64,000 nucleotides of DNA from NCBI RefSeq assembly GCF_000186865.1, contig NW_008705599.1:55881-119880 (forward strand). Reading direction: 5' to 3'. The stretch is from Aureococcus anophagefferens. Lineage: Eukaryota; Sar; Pelagophyceae; Pelagomonadales; Pelagomonadaceae. Every line of letters starts with the position of its first letter. The first letter of the stretch is position 1. Shown here piece after piece: positions 43,708-54,531 of this stretch. A program made the position numbers and the translations under genes. The notes beneath the pieces are model-generated. The model was not told the origin of the DNA and ran no database searches. It worked only from the letters and a program-made list of their open reading frames with translations.

Positions 43708-46700
43708 TCACGGCGCGGGCGCCGACGTCGCGTTGATCTCCGTGATGAAGGCGAGCGCGTCGTCCTTGGAGATGTGGTGCAGCTTGGACGTCTTGTGGTG
43801 GAGGGAGATGCCGAAGTGGGCGTCGGCGATGTTGACCTACGAAGTACGATTTCCACGCGCGAGAATCGATCGGAAAAGTATGCGCGACGCTGAATGGTGA
43901 CGAATTCCGGCCGAAACGTCGTCGTGATGAACTGCGCGGGCGCGTCCTCGGCCGCGGCCTGGCGCTTGACCAACGCCGCGACGGCCGCGCGGTGGTTCGC
44001 GTCGAGCGCCGCGTCGATCTCGTCGAAGAGGTAGAAGGGCGCCGGGTCGCAGCGCTGGATGGCGAAGACGAGGGCCAGCGCCACGAGGGCCTTCTGGCCG
44101 CCGGAGAGCTGGTTCATGGACACGTGCGCGTGCGCGGCGGCCGCGCCCGGGAACTGGACCGCGACCTGGACGCCGACGAAGGGCCCCGCGTCCACGGAGA
44201 GCGACGACGCCGAGGACTGGGACGGCGCCTCGGCGACGGGCCGCTTGACCATGACCAGCTTCGCCTCGCCGTCGGGCACGAGCTCCGAGAAGACGTCCGC
44301 GAAGTGTTTGGACACGCCGCGGAACGTCCGGTCGATGGCCTCGTCCTTTTTGGCGTCGAGCGTCCGGATGAGGTCCTCGATGGCCGTCGCGCCCTCGTCG
44401 AGCTCGCGGCGCCGGTCCAGCAGCAGCGCGCGCTGGTCCGCGAAGTTGACGTACTGGTCCAGCGCCTTCTTGTTCACGTGCGCGAATTTCGCCTTGTCGC
44501 GGTTGCACGTCGCGAGGTTCGCGAGCAGCTCGTCGATGCTGAGGTCCTTGAAGGCGTCGACCTCGCGCGCCGGCAGCGCGCCGACGCGCTGCATCTTCTT
44601 CATGTTCTCCTCGCGGCGCTGGAGCAGCACCGCGCGGCGGGACACGAGCTTCTCGGCCGTCTTCGCCGCGTCCGCGAGGTCGTCCGCGAGCGCCTGCCGC
44701 GCGGCGCGCGCCTCCTCGAGGGCCTGGGCGTCGGCGTGCGCCGCCTGGGCCGCCGACGCGACGCCGCGCTCCGCGGCCTCGACGGCGGCCTCGTCCGCGG
44801 CGTAGTCCGACGTCGCCGCGGCGAGCGCCGACTTCGCGGCCTCGAGCGCCTCGACGCGGTCCGCGCGCGCTGCGGCCGACTCGCCCTCGGCCGCCGCGCC
44901 CTCGTCGTCGGACTCGTCCATGGCGTCGTCGCCGCCGTCGTCGTCGTCCTCCTCCTGGGACGCCTCCGCGGCGACGAGGCCGAGCGCCGCGCGGAGGTCG
45001 TCGCGCTCCTTGCGGAGGCGGCCCTCGAGGGCCGCCTCGAGGGCCCGCGCGGCGCCCTCGGCGTCGTCGAGCGCCGCCCGGGCGTCGTCGCGCGCGCGCT
45101 GCAGCGCGACGCGCCGCGCGCCGCCCTCGGCCAATTCCTCGAGCTCCGCGCGCTCCGCCGTCGCGTTTTCCGACGCGCGCCACGGCGCCTTGAGCCGGCG
45201 GCGCGCGTCGCCGCAGGCCGCCTCGAGGTCCGCGGCCGCGCGGTCCGCGCGGGCGACGCGGTCCGGGTGGAAGGCGCGCAGCGCGTCCTCGGCGTCGCGG
45301 CAGCGCAGCGCGAGCTGGTCGTGCGCGGACCGCGCGGCGAACGCCGCGCCCTTGAGGTGGTCGCGCTGCGCCGCGAGGTCCGCGGCCTTGCGGCCGTCGG
45401 CTTCGAAGGACGTCGCCGTCGCCTCGACGCGCGCCCGGGCGGCGGCGAGCGCCGCGTCCGCCGTCGCCACGGCCGCCTCCGCGGCGCGGAGGTCGCCGTG
45501 CGCGAGGAGCGTCGAGTCCCGGTCCTCGCGCGAGCCGCCGTGGAGCGCGCCGAAGCGGCTCACCTCGTCGCCCTCGAGCGTGATGGCGTCGAGCTTGACC
45601 TCCGACGCGTAGCGCGTCGCCGCCTCGAGCGTCCGCGCGAGCAGCGTCTTGCCGAAGACGACGTCGAGCGCCGCGTCGACGTCCGGGCCGCCGCGGCGCT
45701 CGAGGAGCGCCGCGTCGCGCAGGGGCACGACGTCCGCCAGCGCGTCGTCGGGCATGGACACCTTGGGCGGCACGCGGAGCCGGTTCAGGGGCATGAAGGT
45801 CAGGCGGCCGAGCTTCGGGTCCTTCTCGAGGCGCTCGACGATCGTCGCCGCCGTCGCGTCGTCCTCGACGACGACGTGGAAGAGGCGCGGGCCCGCGGCG
45901 ACCTCGACGGCGACGCGGTACTTGTCCTCGGCGAGGTGGACGTGGTCCGCGAGGGGGCCGAGGCACTTGGCCGCGAGCTCCGGCGACTCCGCGAGCAGCG
46001 CGTCGAGCGCCGCGAGGCCGCGCGCCGTGTGGCCCGGCAGCAGGCGCCGCAGGTCGTCGCGGCGGCCCGCGGCGACGCGTTGCGCGGCGCTCTTCGCCTC
46101 CTCGGCCCGCGTCGCCGCCGCCTGGGCCGCCGCGACCGCGCGCTCGTCCGCGCGCGACTCGAGGACCGCGCGGCGCGCGTCGCCCGCCGCGGCGGCCTCC
46201 GCGAGGGCCTTGGCGCCCTCGGCGTGCTTGGCGGCCAGATCGCGCTTCATGGCCTCGAGCTGGCGCGCGGCGTCGTCGCGGGCCTCGCGCGCGGCCTCCG
46301 CGTTGCGCGCCGCGCGGTTCTTTTGGTCCTCGAGCTCGGCGAGCCGCGGCTTCAGCGCCGCGTCGCGCGCCGCGCGGCTGCCGAAGCGCTCCTCGCGGCT
46401 CAGCTCCGCGGCGCGCCGCTCCGCGCGCTCCAGCGCCGTCGCCGCGTCGAGGTACGCGTCGCGCTTCGCGCCGCGCGCCTCCGTCGCGGCCGCGAGGTCG
46501 CGCGCGCCGCGCGTCGCGGCGCGCGTCGCGCGCGCGAGGCGCCGCGCCGCGGCCGCGGCCCAGGCCGCGTCGCCCTCGACGCGCGCGCCGAGCGTCGCCA
46601 CGGCCTGCTCGGCGTCGGCGCGCGCCGCGAGGGACGCGGCGAGCGCGTCGTCCGCGGCCCGCTTCGCGTCGTCGAGCGCCTTCCGGCCCGCGGCCGCCGC

Positions 46701-47737
46701 GGCGACGCGCGTCTCGACGGCCTCGACGTCGCGGTCCGCCGCCGCCGCGGCCTCGTGCACGGCGTCCGCGGCGTCCGCGGCCGCGGCGCGCTCGTCCTCG
46801 AGGTCCTCGAGCTGGCGCCGCGCCTTCTGGAGCTCCGCGTCGTAGAGGCCGTACGCGAGCGCGCGGTGCTCGCGGTCGAGGCGCTCGTAGCGCTGGAGCT
46901 CGTCCTTCTCGCCCTCGAGCTCGCCGAGGCGCTCCTCGATGGTCGCGACGACGCTCCCGATGGTCGCGCGCTTGCCCTCGGTCTCGCCGAGCGTGCGCAC
47001 GGCCTCCTTGCGCTTCGCCTCGTAGACGCCCGCGCCGCCGACCTCCTTGAGCAGGGCGAGGCGCTCCTCGTCCTTCATGACGCAGAGCGCGTTGACCTTG
47101 CCCTGCTGGACGATGTAGTAGGGGTTCGCGCGGCTGAAGCCCGCGTTCTCGAGGAGGCCCTCGACCTCCTTCTTCGTCACGCGGCGCCGGTTCACGAAGA
47201 ACTCGTCCTTCTTGACGCCGAGCGCGCGCCGGAGCACGACCTCGTCGCCCTCGAGGGGGATGCGCCCGCCGCCGTTGTCGAAGACGATCTCGACGTAGGC
47301 GCTCATGGCGTTGGCGCCCGCGCCCTCGTGCAGCAGCCTAGGGCGGGGACGGTTCCGGGCGGCGGAATCGACGCGGCGAGGCGGCGCGCGCGCGCGAACG
47401 GAAGCGACGGGCGGCGTGCGCGTTTGAGTGTTCGGGTTCGAGACGGCGGAATCGCGGACGCGACGCGACGGCGCGCGCGGGAGGGGGGGGGGACGGCGGA
47501 AGCGCGGAAGCGTCGCGCGGACGCCGGGGCGCGCTGCTGCCGCTCCTCCTGGCGCAGGTTGTAGAACCGCGGCGACAGCAGCACGAACTGGACGGCGTCG
47601 AAGAAGTTCGACTTACCGCTCCCGTTGCGGCCAATGAGCGCATTGTGGCCTGGATCGAACGACTCGATCGCGTCCTGCTGGCGGAACGAGCGAAATCCGC
47701 TAATCGAAATGGTCTTGATGGAGAGCGCGGCGGCCAT
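43708..47737 (-). CDS. SMC3: Cohesin subunit SMC3
   Basis: Join, in transcript order, 47737-47535, 47337-43902 and 43836-43708; 1255 residues. Walker A GRNGSGKSNFFDAVQFV. LLHEGAGANAMSAYVEIVFD follows intron 1. The pair of acetyl-acceptor lysines is kept (RALGVKKDEFF), then AGFSRANPYYIVQQGK. Two long coiled coils flank the hinge (KCLGPLADHVHLAEDKYRVA). The signature LSGGQKALVALALVFAIQ, Walker B FYLFDEIDAALD and ITTTFRPEFV lead to exon 3 (NIADAHFGISLHHKTSK). Function: ATPase of the cohesin ring. Without the two splices both the Walker A half and the C-terminal strand are lost. Confidence 0.95.
43837..43901 (-). other. Intron, 65 bp, with near-direct repeat GTCA(C/A)CAT
   Basis: GAATTC|GTCACCATTCAGCGTCGC...CTTCGTAG|GTCAACATCG, phase 0. 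Joining gives FRPEFVNIADAHFG, as SMC3 needs. Confidence 0.8.
47338..47534 (-). other. GC-AG intron, 197 bp (SMC3 intron 1)
   Basis: CGGCAGCA|GCGCGCCCCGGCG...CCCTAG|GCTGCTG, phase 2. There is no GT donor compatible with EERQQLLHEGAG, so a GC donor is inferred. Confidence 0.65.
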
Positions 47738-48266
47738 CGTTCACGTTGTGGGTCGGGTGGCTTGGCGTGCGCGGGTGGCTTGGCGCGCGCGGGTGGCTTG
47801 GCGCGTGCGGGTGGCTTGGCGCGCGCGGGCGTCTGCGGTGCTTCGGGGTCCGAATCGCCGGCTGCGTGCGGCGGCGGCGAGTGGGCCGGAAGCGCGGGCG
47901 CGTGTGTTCGCTGATGCGCAAGGTTGAACAGGTCACGCGGAGAGTACCGCGCGAGTGATTACGTGCGTCGAGGCGCTCGTCGGGCGCTGGCTGCGGCGCG
48001 ACGACGGAGTGCGACTCTGCTTCGGTCGAGGCGCGAAGTCGTCTCGTCTCGGACCGGGGCTTTTTCAAAAAGCGAGCCGATGGGCGGACGCGCGCGCCGC
48101 GCGCGCTCCGCATCCCTGGCCAGCGGTGAAGACCCCGGCTAGGCTTCTCGGGGTCCGGGCGAGGCTGACGGGTGGTTTATAGGTCGGCGCGACTGCAGTC
48201 GCCGTACATCATGATCCCGGGTCCCTGCCAGCCTGAGTGAGTACTCAGCGCTAGCAGGCTCGAGCA
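47738..48266. other. Region upstream of SMC3, includes an 18-bp tandem repeat
   Basis: About 530 bp without a gene. It holds the SMC3 promoter region, the tandem repeat at 47756-47827, and the 3' flank of the damaged locus. Confidence 0.5.
47756..47827. repeat. Tandem repeat, 4 copies of an 18-bp unit
   Basis: Unit GGTGGCTTGGCGCGCGCG, each copy differing at one or two positions, 20-90 bp upstream of the SMC3 start. Confidence 0.9.
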
Positions 48267-48962
48267 TCATGGCATCGCGTGGCTCACGAGGAAGCCCTCG
48301 GAGCCGGAGAGGTGCTGGCTCTTCTGGAGCTGGAGCATCGTCGCCTCGTCGACGTCGTCGGCGCGGTGCATCTTGTAGGCGTAGTAGACCACGATGAGCA
48401 TCTCCCACGCGAGGACTCCGAGTCCGGCGCGCCGCGGAAGGACGAGCCCGCGTGCTCCGCGACGTAGAGGAACGCGCGCTCGGACAGGCGCGCGAGGCGC
48501 TCGAGCTCCGCCGGCGCGTGCTGGAAGGCGCTCGGCGTCGCCCAATGCCTGAGTCGGACGACGTAGTTCCCCCTGTGGGTCTAGAGCCCCTGCTGGGGAG
48601 CAGCTCCGCCACTCGGGCGCCGCGAAGTCCGACTTCACGGACACGGCGCGCGCGAACCTCCTCCGCGAGTACGACATGGCGAAGCTGAACCCGATCAACG
48701 GGTCGGACGGCGGACGACGTGCTGGCCCACTGGCAGCCGCCGGCGGTCGCGCCGCGAGCGACAGAGAGTAGCCCACAACGGACGCCGCGTGGCTGAAGCG
48801 CCTCGTGACGAGAAGCTTGGACAGAAGATGGCGACGGGAGATTACGTCGGCGCACGGCACGGATCGGACCGCGTCGCGCGCGTCGACGTCGCCGCAGGCA
48901 GACAGACCCCCGGCGGCCATTCTCGCGAGCGCCACGCGGCATGGCTGTGTCGTTGTGAGCAC
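48267..48962 (-). pseudogene. Damaged or unresolved gene locus
   Basis: Pieces with good coding character occur in different frames on the minus strand: VVRLRHWATPSAFQHAPAEL and LARLSERAFLYVAEHAGSSF (about 48565-48435). Then, one frame away, LAWEMLIVVYYAYKM and DEATMLQLQKSQHLSGSEGF (about 48423-48285). On the plus strand 48633-48713 reads equally well as FTDTARANLLREYDMAKLNP. No GT-AG intron joins the pieces. Either it is a pseudogene with rearranged fragments or the sequence has indels. No family recognised. Confidence 0.35.
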
Positions 48963-49096
48963 GAGAGCAGGTCGCAGGGCAGCGGGCTCGTGCCGTCGCG
49001 CGCGTTATTAGCCGCGAAGAACGCGCGGAGCCGGTTGTGCAGCTCCGTCGCCCCGCCGAGCGTCGCGAGGCGGTCAGCGCGCCGCAAAAACACACG

Positions 49097-51395
49097 ATGG
49101 CCTTCTTCGCGCGCTCGCCCAAGAAGAAACCGAGCCCGAAAAAATACGCCAAGGACTGGAAGGCCGAGTCGGATGCGGAGACGGACGCCGCGGCGCGCCT
49201 CAACAAGATCATGGCCAAGCTCGAGGGCATCACGCCCGAGCGCGACGAGAAGAGCCTCGAGGCGGCCTACGCGCTGACGCAGGCCGTCGCCGACGTGTCG
49301 CTCGGCGACGTCTGGAGCGAGATCCGCCGCGCCTGCGCGCGCGGCGTCGCGCGCGTGCCGCTCGACGGCCCGCGGCGCGCGCGGCTCGCGGCCGTCTTCT
49401 CGGGCCAGCTCCGCGTCACGACGGACTGGCGGCGCGCCGACGGGCTGTGCACGGCTCTCAAGGGCCTGGCGACGCACGAGCCGTCGCCGCCCTGCGCGGC
49501 GCTCCACGACGCGCTGCTGGCGGCCGCGGAGGCGGCCGTCGTGCCCGTCGCGCTCGCGCACGAGTCCGCGCCCGTCCGCGAGGCCGCGAGCCGCGCGCTC
49601 GACGCCGTCGCGGAGCGCGCGGCGAGCGCCGAGGCGGCGGAGCGGCTCCTGGGCGCCGTCGGCGCCGCGCTGACCGCGGCGCTCGAGGCGCAGGCGGCCG
49701 AGGGCGGCGCGGACGGCAAGCGGCCGCCCGACGCGGCGGCGCCGACGCCGGACAGGGAGCGGCGCGCGGCGGCGCTCGCGGGCCTGCTCGGCGGCGCGGC
49801 GCGCCTCGTGCCGCGGGCGCGCGCCTCCGCGCTGGAATCCGGCGGCCTCGTGGACGTGGGCCGGCTCGCGGGCCTGCTGGCGCACGACGCGTCGACGGTG
49901 CGCCAGGCCGCGTCCGTGTGCCTCCAGCGCGTCGGCGCGAAGAGCGAGGGCCTGGGCGACGTCGCGCTCGGCGCCATCGACGTCGCGCGGCGGCCCGACG
50001 ACTGGCGCTGGACCGAGGGCGCGCTCATGGCCTACGACGGCGTGCTCTCGGACGAGGCGTCGGCGGCGACGGCGCGCCTCGGCGACGCCGCGGGCCCGTC
50101 GGCGGCGTTCCTGGAGCGGCTGCTGCGGGGCGCCTGGGACTGGCTGTTGGCGACGCTCGGCGAGGAGGGCTCCTTCGAGGTGCGGCGCGCCGCGCGGCAG
50201 CTCGCGTTCTCCGCGGCGCGCGCGGATTTCGCGTTCGACGCGCTCGGCCCGCCCGGCGCGGGCGGCCTGGGCTTCCTCGTGGACCCGGCGGTGCCGCCGT
50301 CGCACCGGGCCCTAGGCGCGCGGCTCCTGGCCCACGGCGTGAGCTTCGGGCGCTTCTGCGACGAGGCGCTCGCGGACGCGGAGTGCACGCCTTTGTTCCG
50401 CAAGTGGGGCCTGAGCCACGAGGGCGCCGGCGGCGACTCCGAGGCCGTGAGCAAGGCGGAGGCGGCCGTGCGCGACGCCGCCCGGGCGCGGCCGGCGGCC
50501 CTGCGGCGCCGCGTGGGCGCGCTGCGGCTCGCCGTGCTCGGCGCGGTGCCGCGGCTCGCTTTTCCGCCGCCGGAGCCGGCGGCGGCGCGCGCCGCGGAGC
50601 ACCTGCCCGAGTCCGCGGCGCCGCCGAAGGAGCCGCAGGAGGCGCGGCTCCTCGTCGTCCGGGGCCTCGCCTTCTGCGCGGCGGCCGCGCGCGACGCGCA
50701 CGCGGGCCCCGCGCGCGAGGGCCGCTTCGGCGCGGCGCGCGACGCGGCCTTTGAGGGCGGTGACGCGGCGCTCCACGGCGCGGCGGACTGGCCGCTGCTG
50801 CGGCTGGCGCCCGCGGAGACGCGGCGCCTGGCGGAGCCGGCCCTCGCGGAGCTCGTCGCGGGCCGCGCGCTCGCCGCGGGCGCGGGCCGCGCGCTCACGG
50901 CGTGGGCGCCGCCGCTGCTGGCCTGGCTCGCGGCGGCGGCGGACGACCTGAGCCCGCGGAAGCGCAAGGCGGGCGTCGCGCGGGCCGTGGTCGCGGACGT
51001 GCCGCCGGGCGCGCCGGCGGCGGGCGAGCGCGGCGAGGCGGCGACGGCCCGCGGGCCCGGCGCCGGCGACGCCGACGCGGGCGTCGCGGCCGCCGCGCGC
51101 GGCCGTGCCGGCCATCGACCCGCCGGACCCGCCCGCGACGCCCGTGACGCCCGCGAGCCCGTCGGCCGAGGACCCGCCCGACGACTGGGACGACTGGGAC
51201 GACGACGACGACGCGCCGGACTGCGGCGGCGGCGACGAGGACGACGACGCCCTCGACGCCGAGCGCGCCCTCACCGCGGCCATCGACGCCGAGGCCGCCA
51301 AGGACGGCCGCCGCCCGCCCTTCTACTCGTCCTTCGAGCCGGGCGCCGCGACGTCGGCCGGCAAGCCGCTCCTCCCGAGCCTCGCATTTTTCTAA
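49097..51395 (+). CDS. HEAT/armadillo-like helical protein with acidic DDWDDW tail
   Basis: Basic N terminus MAFFARSPKKKPSPKKYAKD, then about 600 residues of alpha-alpha repeats (for example LAHESAPVREAASRALDAVA; LAHDASTVRQAASVCLQRVG; SFEVRRAARQLAFSAARADF). The family is not certain. The good frame runs to about 51000. From about 51110 a different frame gives VPAIDPPDPPATPVTPASPS, then DDWDDWDDDDDAPDCGG and PPFYSSFEPGAATSAG, ending at the TAA. A one-base error or an unseen splice lies between. Acidic W-motifs like this bind clathrin-adaptor appendages in trafficking proteins, so a vesicle role is conceivable. Confidence 0.55.
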
Positions 51396-51594
51396 TTTTG
51401 GCGTTCGCGCGGCCGTCTTGCCTTTTCCTGCCGCATTCCCGCGCGCCGTCTTGCAGAGTCTTACCTTGGAAAAGCGGGTGCGCTCCGGACGGGGGTCCGG
51501 AGGGGCGAGACACGGGGGCGCGCCGCGGGCTCCCGTCGCGCGCGCCGGCGCCGCGGGTCCGCCGACCCGCGGGCCGAAGAGGCGCGTCGGCCGC

Positions 51595-52134
51595 CTAGTT
51601 CTTGACCTTCGCCAGCTCGGCCCTGGAGAGCTCCTTGTACCAGATCTCGACCTGCGTCTTCGTGACCCAGCCCTCGCACGGGTCCGAGATCCGGAGCCGC
51701 TCCTTGCCGCTGTCCTCGAGGGTGACGGTCTCCTCGACGGCGACGACGGTGCCACTCTCGATGATCTTCACCTTGTCGCTGTCCATCTCCTTGCCCTCGC
51801 GGACGATCGTGCCCTTCTTGCCGCCGACTTTGTAGTAGCGCGTGCCCTTTTCGTACGCTTCTATCGTCTCTTCGTTCATGGGCACGGCGGTCTTGGGCCC
51901 GCGCACGGGCGCGTACATCCAGCCGCCCTCGAGGGGCTCCTTGAGGCGCCAGATGATCTTGTTGTCCGGGTCGAAGGTCTCCGCGTCCGCCTTGATCATC
52001 TCTCCGATCTTGAGCTCGCCGATGCGCTCGCTGTGCTTGCCGCTGGGGCCCTCGTAGATGCCGCCGTCCTCGCAGATCATCCACTTGTAGTCTTGGCCCT
52101 TGGTGAACGCCTCGCGGACCATCTGGTTCGTCAT
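51595..52134 (-). CDS. Protein with SH3-like beta-barrel segments, unknown function
   Basis: 179 residues from MTNQMVREAFTKGQDYKWMI. Three short beta-rich blocks can be seen: EDGGIYEGPSGKHSERIG, WMYAPVRGPKTAVPMNEETI, and RYYKVGGKKGTIVREGKEMD running to GKERLRISDPCEGWVTKTQV. The closing phrase R-L-R-I-x-x-P-x-E-G-W-V resembles the end of SH3b-type domains seen repeatedly in algal proteins. No signal peptide. The frame stays open far upstream, but that part is low complexity and lies in the intergenic region. Confidence 0.6.
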   Translation of the reverse strand: MTNQMVREAFTKGQDYKWMICEDGGIYEGPSGKHSERIGELKIGEMIKADAETFDPDNKIIWRLKEPLEGGWMYAPVRGPKTAVPMNEETIEAYEKGTRYYKVGGKKGTIVREGKEMDSDKVKIIESGTVVAVEETVTLEDSGKERLRISDPCEGWVTKTQVEIWYKELSRAELAKVKN

Positions 52135-53030
52135 GGTGGCCGGGTGTTTTACAGCCTGCGGCGGTCGGCGCGTCGCGCGGCGGCGCGCGCGGTCGCGCGC
52201 GCGGGTCGATGGGCGCGGCGCGCGCCCCGCGGTTTCCCGCGCGTCGTCGTCGGGTTCGAGCGGCTGCCGGGACCGACGCGCCGCGCCGAAGGCGCCCGCC
52301 GGGCTGGCGGCGGCGCTCCCGGCTTCGGCGGCTTCGGCTGGCTTCGGCGACGCGCGGGGCGTTGTCAGCGATGCTTTTCCCGGTGTTTCGACGGACGAAG
52401 GGCGACGGACGACTCCCGGACCACGTAACCACCCGGCTTTGTGACTCGAGCGGCGCACCTTGGCTGAGAGAGGACTTTCTGGGTATACGCCGCGACGACG
52501 TGAGTGGACGAGGAGATGTGGAGGCTGTGGAAACTCGGAAACGCCGGCTTCAGCGAGGCCTAGCGAGCATGTTTGCCTCGGTCCCGGCGTACACGTGGGC
52601 TCGCGTTGCGCCCGGCGTCGCGGTTGCCGATCGGCAGACGCGTGCGATTTGATGGAGCTGCGCGGATTACCGCGTGAGTGAAGCCGCGCCGCGAGAACCG
52701 CGCCGCGCGCCGCGCTCACTGACATGAGCTGGAGGATTCCGTGCCCACACATCGAGCTCCACGACGCGCAGCGCTTGTCCCGAGGCCATGACTGCGAGCC
52801 CCGCGATGGCGCAGCAACATTTCTGCAACGATGCTGCACAACAAACGCGCCCGGGCTGTGGCCAGCCGGAACAGCGGGTCGAGCGACCGCGACGAAGCTC
52901 CGCAGTAGATCCGGGCCTGCCTCGTCGGCGCCGGCTCTCGCGCGCGCTCGACGAGTCGTAGTATCCCCGCCGCAGCCGTCGCCCCCCGCCCGGCATCGCC
53001 CGGCGTCGCCGCGCCGCCGGACGAAGGACC
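52135..53030. other. Long divergent intergenic region
   Basis: About 900 bp between two divergent genes. A GGGTTCGAG box near 52250 is not part of a foldable tRNA. 52300-52380 is a GGCTTCGGCGGCTTCGGCTGG-like simple sequence. I see no gene with support. Confidence 0.45.
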
Positions 53031-53882
53031 ATGTGCAGTCGCCTGGGCGGGTCCCTCATGGACCAGCGCGACGAGGACTGGCGGGACACGCTCTTCTACT
53101 GGCACGGCAAGGTGAGCTGGGTCGGCGGCGAGCGGAACGTCATGACCTGGCGGGGCACGTGGCTCAGCAGCGTGAGCAGCCACATGCCGCCCGCGGCGGA
53201 GTTCGCGGCGTCGTTCAACTTCTTCGAGCTCAACTTCGACGTCGACGCGGAGCGCGCGCAGCACCTGGCCCGGGGCCACACGGACCTCGAGCTCTTCCGC
53301 GGCCTGCGGGGCGAGTTCCGGGGCCACTACCTCATGGAGCCGCCGGACGGGACGGGGTACCGCCGCGCGTACCGCGACGACTCGCACCAGTTCCACATCG
53401 AGACGCACCTCGAGGACCCGCCGCCGGAGGTCCAGACGGCGCCGCCGCCGCCGCCGCCGGGCACCGCGCCCGCGCCGCCCTTCGCCATGTTCGTCGTGCC
53501 GCAGGCGCCGCGGCAGCCGCGGCTCCCGGGGCCCTACGCGCTCGTGGCCGCGCGGGGCTCCAACGAGTTCGGCACCTTCGTGTCCCTGGGCCACGCGCGC
53601 CGCGCGCGGTCCGGCGCCGACGACTCCGTGGAGCTCACGCTCGCGCGGCGCTACGTCCGCGACGACGACTCGCGATGGCGCTGGCCGCTCGAGGACCTCG
53701 TCAAGCACGTCACGGCGCCGCCGCGCGTCGCGCCCTGGGAGCACAGCCTCCCCTGCCGGCTGCCCGCCGACATCATGGCCGCGGACGCGCTCGCGCAGCC
53801 CGAGCCCGTCGACGGCGGCCGGCCCGCGCACCAGTCCGCGGCCTACGACGCCATGATGGCGCGCAAGCGCCGCCGCGCCTAG
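53031..53882 (+). CDS. Unknown conserved-looking protein with W-x-G-T-W motif
   Basis: 283 residues. The first 110 residues look ordered: RDEDWRDTLFYWHGKVSWVG, then MTWRGTWLSS and AASFNFFELNFDVD, then a second half FRGLRGEFRGHYLMEPPDG with RRAYRDDSHQFHIE. A polyproline linker (about 125-145) separates it from a second ordered part (FGTFVSLGHARRAR; DDSVELTLARRYVRDDDSRW). The tail is basic (ARKRRRA). F-x-W-x-G and M-x-W-x-G-T-W recall small beta-barrel domains, but I do not recognise the family. M10 (MDQRDEDW) is an alternative start. Confidence 0.55.
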   Translation: MCSRLGGSLMDQRDEDWRDTLFYWHGKVSWVGGERNVMTWRGTWLSSVSSHMPPAAEFAASFNFFELNFDVDAERAQHLARGHTDLELFRGLRGEFRGHYLMEPPDGTGYRRAYRDDSHQFHIETHLEDPPPEVQTAPPPPPPGTAPAPPFAMFVVPQAPRQPRLPGPYALVAARGSNEFGTFVSLGHARRARSGADDSVELTLARRYVRDDDSRWRWPLEDLVKHVTAPPRVAPWEHSLPCRLPADIMAADALAQPEPVDGGRPAHQSAAYDAMMARKRRRA

Positions 53883-53910
53883 CTAGGCCCGCCGCCGGCA
53901 CCCCCCTAGG

Positions 53911-54531
53911 TCACCGCGTTAGCACGTCCTCGGTCTCCGCGCCGTCCTCGTCGCCCGCGGCGCGGATCAGCGTGCACGCGTCCGCGCGGTCGATCTGCGT
54001 CTGCGGCACGAGGATCAGATCCATGGCCAGGGGGTCCGTGATCCACGTGGACACGAGATCCTCCTCGGCGTCCCGGGGGATGATTTTTGGGGTTGTGCCC
54101 GGGTCGAAGGTCTCGTAGTCGTCCGTCGGCCAGACGCCGAAGCGGTAGCTCAGCGCGCGCGCGGGCGGGTACTCGTGCGGGTTCTTGAGCTCGAGCATGA
54201 CGGCTAGTAATTCTTGAAAGAGCGACGTGCGCCGCAGCATGCCGTCGACGTTGACGACCTCGATGGGGATGCGGAGCCGCGCGAGCGTCGTCCGCTCGGG
54301 CTCGAACGGCAGCGTCACTGGCAGCCGCGGCGTGAGGCCGCCGAGGTCCACGGACCCGGCGATGTAGGAGTGGTACTCGCTCAGCGGCACGGGGAAGCGC
54401 CAGAGCCGCATGGTGAGCCGGTGCTTGAGCGGCGGCGCGTCCTTGCTCAGCTCGATGATGTCCAGCGGCGGCTCGTACGGCGGGCGGCTCGGCGTCGGCA
54501 GATTCTCGGCGTGGCCGTCCATGAGGCCCAT
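53911..54531 (-). CDS. Unknown protein, about 206 residues
   Basis: Start MGLMDGHAENLPTPSRPPYE, or the next Met at residue 4. It has a mixed alpha/beta look without low complexity: LTMRLWRFPVPLSEYHSYIA, LARLRIPIEVVNVDGMLRRT, SLFQELLAVMLELKNPHEYP and ALSYRFGVWPTDDYETF. It ends DAEEDLVSTWITDPLAM with an acidic tail. No signal peptide, membrane segment or metal motif. The even composition suggests a real folded cytosolic protein of an undescribed or poorly known family. It is convergent with the preceding gene, with 28 bp between the stops. Confidence 0.55.
   Translation of the reverse strand: MGLMDGHAENLPTPSRPPYEPPLDIIELSKDAPPLKHRLTMRLWRFPVPLSEYHSYIAGSVDLGGLTPRLPVTLPFEPERTTLARLRIPIEVVNVDGMLRRTSLFQELLAVMLELKNPHEYPPARALSYRFGVWPTDDYETFDPGTTPKIIPRDAEEDLVSTWITDPLAMDLILVPQTQIDRADACTLIRAAGDEDGAETEDVLTR

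Noticed and set aside
43992..47564. 1190-codon plus-strand frame opposite SMC3
   Set aside because: SMC3 on the minus strand is certain from Walker A, hinge, signature and Walker B; the plus frame is its mirror.
52240..52265. Possible tRNA B box (GGGTTCGAG)
   Set aside because: The flanks do not fold into a cloverleaf and no A box lies at the right distance.
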